Shown here: piece after piece, positions 1 to 7,464 of the stretch
How positions within the stretch are numbered: the stretch's first letter is position 1
Layout of the letters: each line of letters starts with the position of its first letter
NCBI GenBank assembly: GCA_937906495.1
Contig: CALCVT010000042.1
Location: 1 to 18,984, forward strand
Length of the DNA stretch: 18,984 nt
Direction: 5' to 3'
From: an uncultured Prevotella sp.
Lineage (GTDB): Bacteria; Bacteroidota; Bacteroidia; Bacteroidales; Bacteroidaceae
Program-made: the position numbers and the translations under genes
The notes under the pieces: model-generated
Seen by the model: the letters and a program-made list of their open reading frames with translations, nothing else
Told to the model about the DNA's origin: nothing
The model's database searches: none

Positions 1-129
1 TTAATTGCGGGATTCGGCATGTTAATTCACACTAAATCCCGCAGAACCTAAAAAACAACACCTACAGCGGGTCGTTCGTCAGCGGATATAATGGTGCGAA
101 AAGAACCTTCAGTGCCACAATGCAAGACA

Positions 130-314
130 TGGGCTTTTAACATAGCCCCAACCGGCCAATGCAGTCCTGCCCTCATGCAGGCCAGGGTTATTGGCTTTGC
201 CACAAAAGCCCTGACCCGGCAGCCGGCCTGGGCATAGCTGGTCAAACCTTCAGCATCTTCGGCACACGCAACTCAATGGCTAAGCCCCGTTCAACGGCTT
301 AGCCATTGTTTTTT
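130..314 (+). ncRNA. Candidate structured RNA ending in an intrinsic terminator
   Basis: Several local stems can be read on the plus strand. The first is GGGCT/AGCCC (131-135 with 144-148). The second is GCCAAT/ATTGGC (155-160 with 190-195), enclosing CCTGC/GCAGG (166-170 with 177-181). The third is GCCC/GGGC (208-211 with 230-233), enclosing CCGG/CCGG (216-219 with 223-226). A 13-bp terminator stem follows. The order of compact stems, no open frame, then a terminator is what an independent small RNA or a long 3' untranslated region would look like. I see no match to 6S RNA, RNase P RNA, SRP RNA, tmRNA or a riboswitch family that I recognise. The 5' end is unknown and may lie before 130, even outside the window. 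Confidence 0.3.
274..314 (+). terminator. Intrinsic terminator (13-bp stem, T6 tail)
   Basis: The arms at 274-286 and 296-308 are perfectly complementary over 13 bp (left arm CAATGGCTAAGCC). They enclose a 9-nt loop and are followed directly by six T at 309-314. The T tract is on the plus strand only, so it ends plus-strand transcription entering from the left. It therefore insulates the porP operon from whatever is transcribed upstream. Confidence 0.85.
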
Positions 315-492
315 GCGGCCTCGACATACACAGCCAAGCCGCTTAAAAACAAAACACCCGCACGGCAAAACATATAGTCCCGGGCGCTGCATAAAGCATA
401 CTGCAGCCCCCTCTCAGTACGGCTGTTTTCTTAAAATCAATGCATAAATACAATGCAGGCAACAGCTTTCTGAAGAAAAAGCGGATAAAACC

Positions 493-523
493 TTTCATTT
501 AAAACCAGTTTACAGTATCTTTG
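493..523 (+). promoter_or_regulatory. Probable Bacteroidota promoter of the porPKLMN operon
   Basis: A -7 element TATCTTTG (516-523) matches the Bacteroidota consensus TAnnTTTG. Exactly 19 bp upstream is TTTC (493-496), one base from the -33 element TTTG. The distance from the -7 box to the porP ATG at 552 gives a leader of roughly 20 nt. The same -7 octamer and the same spacing occur at the lrp-like gene in this window. This is the only such promoter I can place ahead of the five T9SS genes. Confidence 0.55.
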
Positions 524-551
524 CTTCCTAAAAACAACAAACCGACAGTTC

Positions 552-1502
552 ATGCACAATCTCCATTTCCATCTACTAAGATTAGGCCTTCTCCTGGTCT
601 TTGCCACAGGGCTCCAAGCATGGGCTCAGCAGGAGCCCGCCTATGCCCACTACTGGCAGATGGAAACCCAGTTTAACCCTGCCGCCGCCGGACGCTCGCC
701 CCAACTCAGCATTGTTTCCGCATTCCAGTCGCACGCCATGGGCTACGAAGATGGCGGAAGCACCATTTTTGCCGGAGCCGACATGGCCTTCCAAATAGGC
801 CGTACCCGCCACGGAGTCGGTGTACTCTTTCAAAACGATAACATCGGTCTGTTCTCACACAAACGCTTCTCCGTTCAATATGCCTACCACCTGAAGCTTT
901 GGGGCGGTACACTCAGTATCGGTGCCGAAGCCGACATGCTCAACGAGGCCCTCAAAGGCTCTAAAGCCGACCTTGAAGACCCCAACGACCCCGCCTTCCC
1001 CACCACCGACATCTCGGGCTCAAAATTCGACGCCACAGCCGGCATCTACTACACCCACAAAAAATGGTACGTAGGAGTGAGTGCCCAACACCTCACCGCA
1101 CCCACCATTTATATGGACGAAAGTAACGAATATGAGGTCAAGGCGGTGTATTATTTAACCGGAGGATACAATATTAGACTTAAAAGTCCGTTTTTTACGA
1201 TAGCGCCTTCCACCCTGCTCCGCTACGACGGACAAACCTTTCGCGCCGACATTACAGCCCGGCTTCAGTATGCCAAACAAAAAAAACGGCTGTATGCCGG
1301 TCTGAGCTACAGTCCGCAACACTCCGTAACAGGATTCATCGGAGGCATGTTCCATGGAGTCGACCTCAGCTACTCTTACGAGGCCAACACCTCAGGTATG
1401 GGCATCGGTGCCGGGCAACACGAAATTACACTCGGTTACCGCCTTGACCTCAACCTGGGCAAACGAGGCAAAAATCTGCACCGCAGCGTACGCTACTTAT
1501 AA
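552..1502 (+). CDS. porP: PorP/SprF family type IX secretion outer-membrane protein
   Basis: Outer-membrane beta-barrel protein of the PorP/SprF family, 316 residues. This family is required for type IX secretion and, in studied systems, is linked to the PorK-PorN ring or to anchoring secreted products. A signal peptide is clear: a basic/hydrophobic start, a Leu-rich core (residues 8-21) and an AWA cleavage site at 23-25, so the mature protein starts QQEPAY. The early mature segment (HYWQMETQFNPAAAGR) resembles the family's usual start, where a short helix precedes an N-P-A-x-A-G motif. Alternating aromatic/polar strands and Gly-rich turns continue to the C-terminus. It is the first gene of the operon, and the order porP-K-L-M-N is the one known from Porphyromonas gingivalis. 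Eighty bases separate it from porK. The ATG at 552 sits just after the promoter, and no earlier in-frame start fits a signal peptide. Confidence 0.92.
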   Translation: MHNLHFHLLRLGLLLVFATGLQAWAQQEPAYAHYWQMETQFNPAAAGRSPQLSIVSAFQSHAMGYEDGGSTIFAGADMAFQIGRTRHGVGVLFQNDNIGLFSHKRFSVQYAYHLKLWGGTLSIGAEADMLNEALKGSKADLEDPNDPAFPTTDISGSKFDATAGIYYTHKKWYVGVSAQHLTAPTIYMDESNEYEVKAVYYLTGGYNIRLKSPFFTIAPSTLLRYDGQTFRADITARLQYAKQKKRLYAGLSYSPQHSVTGFIGGMFHGVDLSYSYEANTSGMGIGAGQHEITLGYRLDLNLGKRGKNLHRSVRYL

Positions 1503-1583
1503 CCACACAGCGGGCAACAACAGCCTCCGTAAAACTCCAATACCATACAGCCTTTCAAACCATATTGCTTATATATCTCACAA

Positions 1584-3035
1584 ATGAACCATACGCTTTC
1601 AGCCCTTATTACATTACTTGCCGCCTGCGGCCTGCTTGCATCGTGCATGGGCAGCAACCGCTCCATGATGAACGGCGGCGAAGTAACAGGAACACGCGCG
1701 GCCACCTTCAACGAGCCTACTCCTTACGGCATGATTGAAGTGAAACGAGGCTACCTCAAGGTGGGTCTTGAAAAGAACGACTCGCTGTGGGGAACCGTTA
1801 CTCCTACCAAAGATATCTCGGTCGACGGATTCTGGATGGACCAGACAGAGGTTACAAACTCCATGTACCGGCAATTTGTTGAGTGGGTGCGCGACTCCAT
1901 TATCCGCGAGCGCCTGGCCGACCCCCAATATGGTGGCGACGAAACCTTCAAAATCGAAGTTGACCGCAATGGTGATCCCGTCAAACCGCACCTAAACTGG
2001 TCTAAACCCATTCCCTGGCGAAAGCCAAACGAAGACCAGGAACGCGCACTCAACAGCGTGTACTACACTCATCCCATCGACGGCACACGCATGCTCGATG
2101 CCAAACAACTCATCTACCGCTACGAAATTTTTGACTACGAAAAAGCAGCACTACGCAAGTACCGCCTTGATCCCAAAGAACGCTCGCTCAACACCGACCA
2201 CCCGGTCGACCCCGACGAGGTAGTAATGATTTCAAAAGATACGGCATATGTCGACGATAACGGCGACATTGTACGCCAAACCATCGAGCGTCCGCTTTCA
2301 AGCCTCTACGACTTTCTCAACACTTATATCGTACAAGTCTACCCCGATACTACCGTGTGGGTCAACGACTTCCCCAATGCCAACAACGAGCAGTACATGA
2401 AACTCTACTTCTCATCGGCCAACTACAACGACTATCCCGTTGTAGGCGTTACATGGGAACAGGCCGAAGCCTTCTGCGCCTGGCGTACCAACTACCTTAT
2501 GGCCGGCATGGGAGCACAGGCACGCTACATTCAGCGCTACCGCCTGCCAACCGAAGTGGAATGGGAATACGCAGCACGCGGCAAGGAAGGCAACCCCTTC
2601 CCCTGGGAGGGTATTGAAGCCAAAAGCCAGGAGGGATGTTTCTATGCCAACTTCAAACCCGACCGCGGTAACTACACCGACGATGGCAACCTTATAACCT
2701 CGCGCGTAGGCATTTACGGAGCCAATACCAACGGACTCTTCGATATGGCCGGCAATGTAGCCGAATGGACCAGCACTGTCTATACCGAGGCTGGAGTCGA
2801 TGCTATGGCCGACCTTAACCCCCAACTATCCTACAAGGCTGCTAAAGAAGACCCTTACGTGCTTAAACGCAAAAGCGTGCGCGGCGGCTCATGGAAAGAC
2901 CCCATGTCTATGATTCGTTCGGCTTGGCGCAGTTGGGAATACCAGAACCAGCCCCGCTCCTACGTTGGATTTAGATGTGTACGCTCCAAAGCCAACACTT
3001 CGAGCGCAACCAACTCTGCCAAAAAGAAAAGATAA
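1584..3035 (+). CDS. porK: PorK/GldK type IX secretion ring lipoprotein
   Basis: Outer-membrane lipoprotein of 483 residues with a formylglycine-generating-enzyme (FGE-sulfatase) fold. In T9SS it forms the large periplasmic ring together with PorN. The lipobox LLASC puts the lipidated cysteine at residue 21. FGE-like motifs appear in order: GFWMDQTEVTNSMY (82-95), GVTWEQAEAFCAW (288-300), RLPTEVEWEYAARG (320-333), NGLFDMAGNVAEW (383-395), RGGSW (433-437) and GFRCVR (462-467). The insert at about 140-280 between the two halves of the fold is typical of GldK. Only the GFRC cysteine is seen near the end, so formylglycine chemistry is unlikely and the fold is probably structural. Its length is close to that of P. 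gingivalis PorK. It is the second gene of the T9SS operon, and 118 nt containing small inverted repeats separate it from porL. Confidence 0.95.
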   Translation: MNHTLSALITLLAACGLLASCMGSNRSMMNGGEVTGTRAATFNEPTPYGMIEVKRGYLKVGLEKNDSLWGTVTPTKDISVDGFWMDQTEVTNSMYRQFVEWVRDSIIRERLADPQYGGDETFKIEVDRNGDPVKPHLNWSKPIPWRKPNEDQERALNSVYYTHPIDGTRMLDAKQLIYRYEIFDYEKAALRKYRLDPKERSLNTDHPVDPDEVVMISKDTAYVDDNGDIVRQTIERPLSSLYDFLNTYIVQVYPDTTVWVNDFPNANNEQYMKLYFSSANYNDYPVVGVTWEQAEAFCAWRTNYLMAGMGAQARYIQRYRLPTEVEWEYAARGKEGNPFPWEGIEAKSQEGCFYANFKPDRGNYTDDGNLITSRVGIYGANTNGLFDMAGNVAEWTSTVYTEAGVDAMADLNPQLSYKAAKEDPYVLKRKSVRGGSWKDPMSMIRSAWRSWEYQNQPRSYVGFRCVRSKANTSSATNSAKKKR

Positions 3036-3153
3036 AGCGGTATACAACCTACCGAAATAGGAGCAGGCGGGGCAAACAAAACACCGAAGTATACCTACGT
3101 CGGACAAATATGCCCCACCCCACTCACAACAGCCCTCCTAACACCTATACATT

Positions 3154-4257
3154 ATGGCCAACAAGATTAACCTCGTAGTCCGCCTGCAGCACTGGATGGA
3201 CAGTGTTCCCGGACAAACCTTTCTGAACTACGCATACTCCTGGGGTGCAGCCATCGTTATCCTGGGTGCACTTTTCAAACTCACTCACCTGCCGGGAGGT
3301 AACTTCATGCTTTTTATAGGTATGGGTACCGAAGTTATTGTGTTCTTCCTTTCAGCTTTTGACCGCCCCTTCGATAAGGACGAAATCGGTAAGGAATTGC
3401 CACACGACTACGAAACCGATGAGGAAATTGCCAATCGCATTGATCAGGACGAAGATGAAGAGGAGGAAGAAGTGGAGGAGGATATCCAAGACGAAACAAC
3501 CGAACCCGCAACCGAACTCCCCGATGCTCCCAACGATATACAACCTACAGCAGCTCCCGGTCTGCAACCAACAGCTGCCACACCGGGCGTTGTATTTGTA
3601 GGAGGCGGACAATCCGCCGCCCTGTCGGCCGCAACTTTTGAGCAAACTGCTGCAACAACTCCGGCATCGCCTGCCGAGGCGGCGGCGGCTGCCGTAGCGG
3701 CCCATACCCCCGAAGGAGCCGTTCCCTTTGAAAATGAGGCACAACGCCTTGCTGAAATTATTCGTTTGGCTAACGACGAACTTCTGCGCCGTGCCCAAGC
3801 CGCACTTGCTCCCGACATGGAAACCGCAACCCAAGAGTATATTGCCAAACTACGCATTTTGGCCGACACCTTCCAAAAAGTTGACGAACAGAGTGCCCGT
3901 CTGGCTCACGACAGCGAAGAAATGGCCAATCTGAACCGCACTCTCACAGCCATCAACAAGACCTACGATCTCCACTTCAAGAGCATCAGCCAGCAAGTTG
4001 GCACTATTGAGCAAATCAACGAGCAAACCCGCCGTCTGGCTCAACAAATCGAAGAACTTAACGGAGTTTATGGCCGCATGATACAGGCGCTCACCATCAA
4101 CATGAGCATGCAACAGCCTCAACCTGCCCCCCAACAACCTACCGTGCAGCCTCAAGCAACTCCGCAGCAGCCTTTTATGCAACAGCAACCCATGCAACAG
4201 CCCTACGGCTACCAACAACCCCAACAGCAAGGGTATCCTCAACAACCCCAACAATAA
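3154..4257 (+). CDS. porL: PorL/GldL type IX secretion motor protein
   Basis: Inner-membrane protein that forms the pentameric, proton-driven motor of T9SS around PorM. Two hydrophobic segments lie at about 25-41 and 50-68. Known GldL key residues appear retained: Lys42 (GALFKLTH) and Glu60 (GTEVIVFF) align with Lys27 and Glu49 of Flavobacterium johnsoniae GldL as I recall it. The rest is cytoplasmic: a highly acidic stretch (about 88-116), a Pro/Ala/Thr-rich linker, a helical region (about 195-315) with coiled-coil character, and a final ~48-residue Gln/Pro-rich tail rich in QQP and MQQ. At 367 residues it is much longer than F. johnsoniae GldL (about 215) and longer than P. gingivalis PorL (about 309). 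It sits directly upstream of its partner porM, with a structured 96-nt gap. Assignment is secure; the role of the tail is unknown. Confidence 0.95.
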   Translation: MANKINLVVRLQHWMDSVPGQTFLNYAYSWGAAIVILGALFKLTHLPGGNFMLFIGMGTEVIVFFLSAFDRPFDKDEIGKELPHDYETDEEIANRIDQDEDEEEEEVEEDIQDETTEPATELPDAPNDIQPTAAPGLQPTAATPGVVFVGGGQSAALSAATFEQTAATTPASPAEAAAAAVAAHTPEGAVPFENEAQRLAEIIRLANDELLRRAQAALAPDMETATQEYIAKLRILADTFQKVDEQSARLAHDSEEMANLNRTLTAINKTYDLHFKSISQQVGTIEQINEQTRRLAQQIEELNGVYGRMIQALTINMSMQQPQPAPQQPTVQPQATPQQPFMQQQPMQQPYGYQQPQQQGYPQQPQQ

Positions 4258-4265
4258 GCATTTGA

Positions 4266-4332
4266 TGCCCGGAGAGCTGTTTTTGAATTCTCAACACCCT
4301 GAATTCCTAGCACAAACCTGCCACTCCGGGCA
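4266..4332 (+). other. Inverted repeat in the porL-porM gap
   Basis: A perfect 9-bp inverted repeat (TGCCCGGAG at 4266-4274, CTCCGGGCA at 4324-4332) encloses a second self-complementary pair, GAATTC at 4285-4290 and 4301-4306. Transcribed, the gap could fold into a two-level hairpin ending 21 nt before the porM ATG. There is no T tract, so it is not an intrinsic terminator. It could be an RNA processing or stabilising element that adjusts PorL relative to PorM; that role is inference. Confidence 0.4.
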
Positions 4333-4353
4333 CAACCCCCAACCTTCCCTCTC

Positions 4354-5910
4354 ATGTCTCCAGTAAAGAAAAGACCACTTTCGCCACGCCAGAAGATGAT
4401 CAACCTGATGTACATCGTGTTGATGGCCATGCTGGCACTGAACGTGTCGAGCGACGTGCTCAAAGGCTTCAGTCTCATTGGCGAGAGCCTCAAGCGAACC
4501 ACCGAAAACGCTATGAAGGAGAACCAGGCCCTTTATGCCGACTTTGCCGAACAATACAAGGACAACCCCGTCAAGGTAAAGCCCTGGTACGACAAAGCCA
4601 TGGAGGTAAAGCAACTAAGCGACTCACTCTACAACCTGGCCGGAAATCTGCGCTACGCCATTGCCCGCGAATGTGACGGCTCGGACGGCGATCCCGATAA
4701 TCTGCAAAACAAAGAAGACCTCGAAGCTTCGAACCGCATCATGCTCGCTCCCAAACGCGGACAAGGCGATAAACTATACAACACCATCAAAGCTTACCGC
4801 GAACGTATTCTCTCCTTTGTCACCGACCCCCGCCAGCGAGCCATCATCGCTTCGAACCTTTCGACCGATGTGCCAAAAGGCGAAAACAACATTGGTAAAA
4901 ACTGGCAGCAATACATGTTTGAGGAAATGCCCTCCATAGCTGCCGTTACCATGCTGGCCAAACTGCAAAGCGACGTGCGCAAAGCCGAAAACGAAGTAGT
5001 ACATAACCTCGTGGCCAACATAGACTTGAAAGATGTGCGTGTCAACGAGTTGAATGCGTACGTCTCGGCCGAAGCTACTACCCTCTACCCCGGCGAAACC
5101 TTTCGCTCTAAAATTTTTATGGCTGCGCTCGACACCACACAGCGCCCCGAAATTTACGTAAATGGCCGGCGCATTGCTACCGACGGAAGCTACAATTTTA
5201 CAGTCGGTGCACCGGGACAATACTCCTTTAGCGGCTACATAACCGTGCCCAATGCCTCGGGCGACATTATCCGCCGCCAGTTCACCCAAAAGTACAACGT
5301 CATTCCCCCCCCACAGGGTGCCACTGTAGCAGCCGACCTCATGAACGTGCTCTACGCCGGCTTCGACAATCCCATCAGTGTCAGTGCTGCCGGACTGCCG
5401 CATAACCAAGTACATCTGACTATGGCCGGTGGTAGTTTAAAGCCCAACGGCAACGGAAAATACACCGCACGGCCGGCCAAGGTTGGGCAGAACGTAACCT
5501 TTACCGTGACCGGAACCGTAAACGGACGCACCCAAACCATGGGTGCCTTTACCTTCCAAGTGCGCAAACTCCCCGACCCTACGGCCTATATCCAGCTCGG
5601 AAACGACCGATTCAAGGGAGGACGCGTGGCAAAAGGCACCGTTATCGGTGCCAAATCGCTCAGTGCAGCTATCGACGACGGACTTCTCAACATCCCCTTC
5701 AAGGTTCTTGGATTCGAAGCCGTTTTTGCCGACCGCATGGGCAACTTCCGTCCTGAACCATCGGCTGGCCCGAACTTTACTGAGAACCAACGTAACTTGA
5801 TGCGTGAACTTCGTCGCGGGCAACGCTTCTACATTTCAAAGGTACGTGCAGCAGGCCCCGATGGAATAACCCGCACACTCAACGGCTCGCTCGAAGTGAT
5901 TATCAACTAA
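4354..5910 (+). CDS. porM: PorM/GldM type IX secretion motor protein
   Basis: Inner-membrane and periplasmic protein of 518 residues. The single N-terminal membrane helix forms the rotor axis inside the PorL pentamer, and a long periplasmic dimeric shaft reaches the PorK-PorN ring. The start LSPRQKMINLMYIVLMAMLA (residues 9-28), continuing into LNVSSDVLKGF, is the highly conserved GldM N-terminus and places the membrane helix at about 15-33. A helical D1 region follows (to about 220), then beta-rich domains, matching the four-domain D1-D4 layout. The C-terminal segment (PTAYIQLGNDRFKGG through GITRTLNGSLEVIIN) is characteristic of the D4 domain that contacts the ring. Length matches P. gingivalis PorM (about 516). 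It lies between porL and porN on the same strand, 64 nt before porN. No sign of truncation. Confidence 0.95.
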   Translation: MSPVKKRPLSPRQKMINLMYIVLMAMLALNVSSDVLKGFSLIGESLKRTTENAMKENQALYADFAEQYKDNPVKVKPWYDKAMEVKQLSDSLYNLAGNLRYAIARECDGSDGDPDNLQNKEDLEASNRIMLAPKRGQGDKLYNTIKAYRERILSFVTDPRQRAIIASNLSTDVPKGENNIGKNWQQYMFEEMPSIAAVTMLAKLQSDVRKAENEVVHNLVANIDLKDVRVNELNAYVSAEATTLYPGETFRSKIFMAALDTTQRPEIYVNGRRIATDGSYNFTVGAPGQYSFSGYITVPNASGDIIRRQFTQKYNVIPPPQGATVAADLMNVLYAGFDNPISVSAAGLPHNQVHLTMAGGSLKPNGNGKYTARPAKVGQNVTFTVTGTVNGRTQTMGAFTFQVRKLPDPTAYIQLGNDRFKGGRVAKGTVIGAKSLSAAIDDGLLNIPFKVLGFEAVFADRMGNFRPEPSAGPNFTENQRNLMRELRRGQRFYISKVRAAGPDGITRTLNGSLEVIIN

Positions 5911-5974
5911 ACCTACACCGACATTTCTACTCGGCACAAGGACCGCCTGTCGGTCTGCCCAATACTTTCAGTCT

Positions 5975-7102
5975 ATGAATTTCATCCGATTTGCCCTCCT
6001 TGCCATCGGGCTAACCTTCACCACGGCTGCCATTGCCCAACCGCCCCGACGCCGGGCAGAGATGCAACAAAAGCAGCAACAGCAGCAAAATGCCCCCAGG
6101 GGCTCTGCCTATCGCGAATTTCCTACGGCACAGGCCATGCCGGCCGATGCAGCCTGGCGACGCGACCTCTACCGCAAACTTGACCTAAAAAAAGAGGCCA
6201 ACGCTACCCTCTACTACCCCACTACCCCCCAGGACGGACGCGAAAACCTCTTTACTTACCTCTTTAAACTACTGCTGCGCAAGCAAATAAAGGCCTACGA
6301 CTACAAACTCGACGGCAACGAGAACTTCACTTCCAAAAACGAGGTAACGGCCAAGGAACTCATGGACCGCTATCACATCTTCTACGAATCGAAGAACGAC
6401 AAGGTACGTGTAAACGATGCTGATATTCCCTCAGAAGAGGTTAAGGCATATTTTATTAAGGAGAGCACCTATTACGACCAGCGCACCGCCTCGTTCCGCT
6501 CACAGGTAACTGCTCTCTGCCCCGTATTGCAACGTGGCGACGACGACTTTGGCGGCGAACTGGCGCAATATCCCATGTTCTGGGTAAAGATGGCAGACGT
6601 TGCACCCTATTTGGGCAAACTCATGCTGATGGGTTCATCGCTCAACAATGCAGCTATGATGTCGGCTGATGACTTCTTTACAATGGGATGCTACGAAGGC
6701 GAAATCTACAAGGCTGTAAACCTGCAAGATAAACTCTTGGCAAACTACTGCCCCGACGACTCGGCCTTGATAAAGGAGCAAAAACGCATTGAAAAACAGC
6801 TTGTCGACGTACAGGAACATGTGTACGGACGTGATAGTGCATACTACGCCAAACTCAAAGCCGACTCCATAGCTCTGGCTCAGGCCGATTCCATTGCTGC
6901 AGCCGGAAAAAATGCCCGTACTTCGCGCCGCGGAACAATTACTTCGCGCCGCGGATCCTCGCTCAACCGTCGCACCAAAAGCGCTAATGTAGGCTCAGCC
7001 AAGGCTACCAAGCCTAAAAAACAAAAGACCGTGAAGAGTTCACGACCCAAGGCTGCCGGTGGAAAAGGAGGTGGACTGAGTGTACGTCGCCAACGCCATT
7101 AA
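5975..7102 (+). CDS. porN: PorN/GldN type IX secretion ring protein
   Basis: Periplasmic partner of PorK in the T9SS ring, 375 residues. The signal peptide (residues 1-21) ends in AIA, so the mature protein begins QPPRRR. A short basic, Gln-rich linker (about 22-40) precedes the conserved GldN core at about 45-310, with AWRRDLYRKLDLKKEANATL, LFTYLFKLLLRKQIKAYDY and MFWVKMADVAPYLGKL-like segments. The last ~63 residues are strongly basic and low in complexity (TSRRGTITSRRGS, KATKPKKQK). The DNA there contains a 15-bp direct repeat at 6920-6934 and 6941-6955, a period of 21 nt or 7 residues. It is the last gene of the operon and is followed by a strong terminator. Identity is well supported; the basic tail has no obvious function and is probably exposed in the periplasm. 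Confidence 0.94.
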   Translation: MNFIRFALLAIGLTFTTAAIAQPPRRRAEMQQKQQQQQNAPRGSAYREFPTAQAMPADAAWRRDLYRKLDLKKEANATLYYPTTPQDGRENLFTYLFKLLLRKQIKAYDYKLDGNENFTSKNEVTAKELMDRYHIFYESKNDKVRVNDADIPSEEVKAYFIKESTYYDQRTASFRSQVTALCPVLQRGDDDFGGELAQYPMFWVKMADVAPYLGKLMLMGSSLNNAAMMSADDFFTMGCYEGEIYKAVNLQDKLLANYCPDDSALIKEQKRIEKQLVDVQEHVYGRDSAYYAKLKADSIALAQADSIAAAGKNARTSRRGTITSRRGSSLNRRTKSANVGSAKATKPKKQKTVKSSRPKAAGGKGGGLSVRRQRH

Positions 7103-7176
7103 AATGTTATCTAAGAGGGCTTAATTGCTTTCAATGCACAACACCCTACCCTGCCACCCACATAACGGATTGTATA

Positions 7177-7217
7177 CACCGCGTGTAGAATATTCTACAC
7201 GCGGTGATTTTAATTTT
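7177..7217 (+). terminator. Terminator of the T9SS operon (30-bp perfect palindrome)
   Basis: Bases 7177-7206 form a perfect 30-bp palindrome (left arm CACCGCGTGTAGAAT). It can fold into a stem of about 13 bp with a 4-nt loop, followed by ATTTTAATTTT. It lies 75 nt after the porN stop. The T-rich flank is on the plus side, so it mainly ends the porP-porN transcript. Being symmetric, it may also weakly block transcription arriving from the minus strand. Confidence 0.8.
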
Positions 7218-7382
7218 ACACCTGCATCAAAAAGACACAAAATCTGTTTGCACGGAGCATAACCCCCATCACTACCAACAAGCCAGCAAAGAACCCTCAA
7301 TGCAGCCTGCAAAAGGTTAAAGACAGTCCCTCTCCACCCACTATAAACTATGGCAGCACCACACAGGCACCAGTTTACGCAC

Positions 7383-7417
7383 CAAGGGCCGCTCCACATG
7401 GAATGGAACGACCCTTG
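7383..7417 (-). terminator. Stem-loop after the minus-strand lipoprotein gene
   Basis: Arms 7383-7396 and 7404-7417 pair over 14 bp around a 7-nt loop. Two positions (7389/7411 and 7392/7408) are C opposite A on the plus strand but G opposite T on the minus strand. The RNA therefore pairs fully, with two G-U pairs, only when transcribed from the minus strand. It lies about 50 nt past the stop of the lipoprotein gene at 7465. There is no T tract after it, so it may protect the 3' end or work with a factor instead of being a classic intrinsic terminator. Confidence 0.4.
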
Positions 7418-7464
7418 CAAGTTTATACCTATTCGGCTATTTATCAGTTTTTATGCAACTCAGT

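Larger units (their letters stand above)
1..551. other. Non-coding left end upstream of porP
   Basis: No convincing protein gene is visible here. Plus frame 1 is open only from base 1 to a TAA at 49-51 and could be the last codons of a gene outside the window, but nothing identifies it. A 9-bp inverted repeat (6-14 with 35-43) lies at the edge. Between about 130 and 235 there are several nested stem-loops, followed by a strong intrinsic terminator at 274-314. A weaker 5-bp stem (404-408 with 421-425) is followed by TTTT at 426-429 and could be a second, weak terminator. A Bacteroidota-type promoter for porP lies at 493-523. The 65-residue minus-strand frame at 48-245 has no recognisable motif and overlaps the structured region, so I do not call it. 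Confidence 0.6.
7103..7464. other. Convergent intergenic region
   Basis: This gap lies between the end of porN (plus) and the end of a lipoprotein gene (minus). It holds the porN terminator palindrome (7177-7217) and a strand-asymmetric 14-bp stem-loop (7383-7417) that folds best as minus-strand RNA. No open frame here looks real. The 99-residue minus frame (7121-7420) is Cys/Trp-rich, matches nothing I recognise and runs through both hairpins. Confidence 0.6.

Noticed and set aside
1..51. Short plus frame open to the window edge (TAA at 49-51)
   Set aside because: Sixteen codons are too few to show that it is the end of a real gene; mentioned only as a possibility.
48..245. 65-residue minus-strand frame at the left end
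   Set aside because: No motif, no start context, and it overlaps the nested stems of the candidate RNA; composition does not look protein-like.
4774..5415. 213-residue minus-strand frame
   Set aside because: Antisense within porM, which is well supported; no family features.
7121..7420. 99-residue minus-strand frame in the convergent gap
   Set aside because: Runs through the terminator palindrome and the second hairpin, is Cys/Trp-rich and resembles no known protein.
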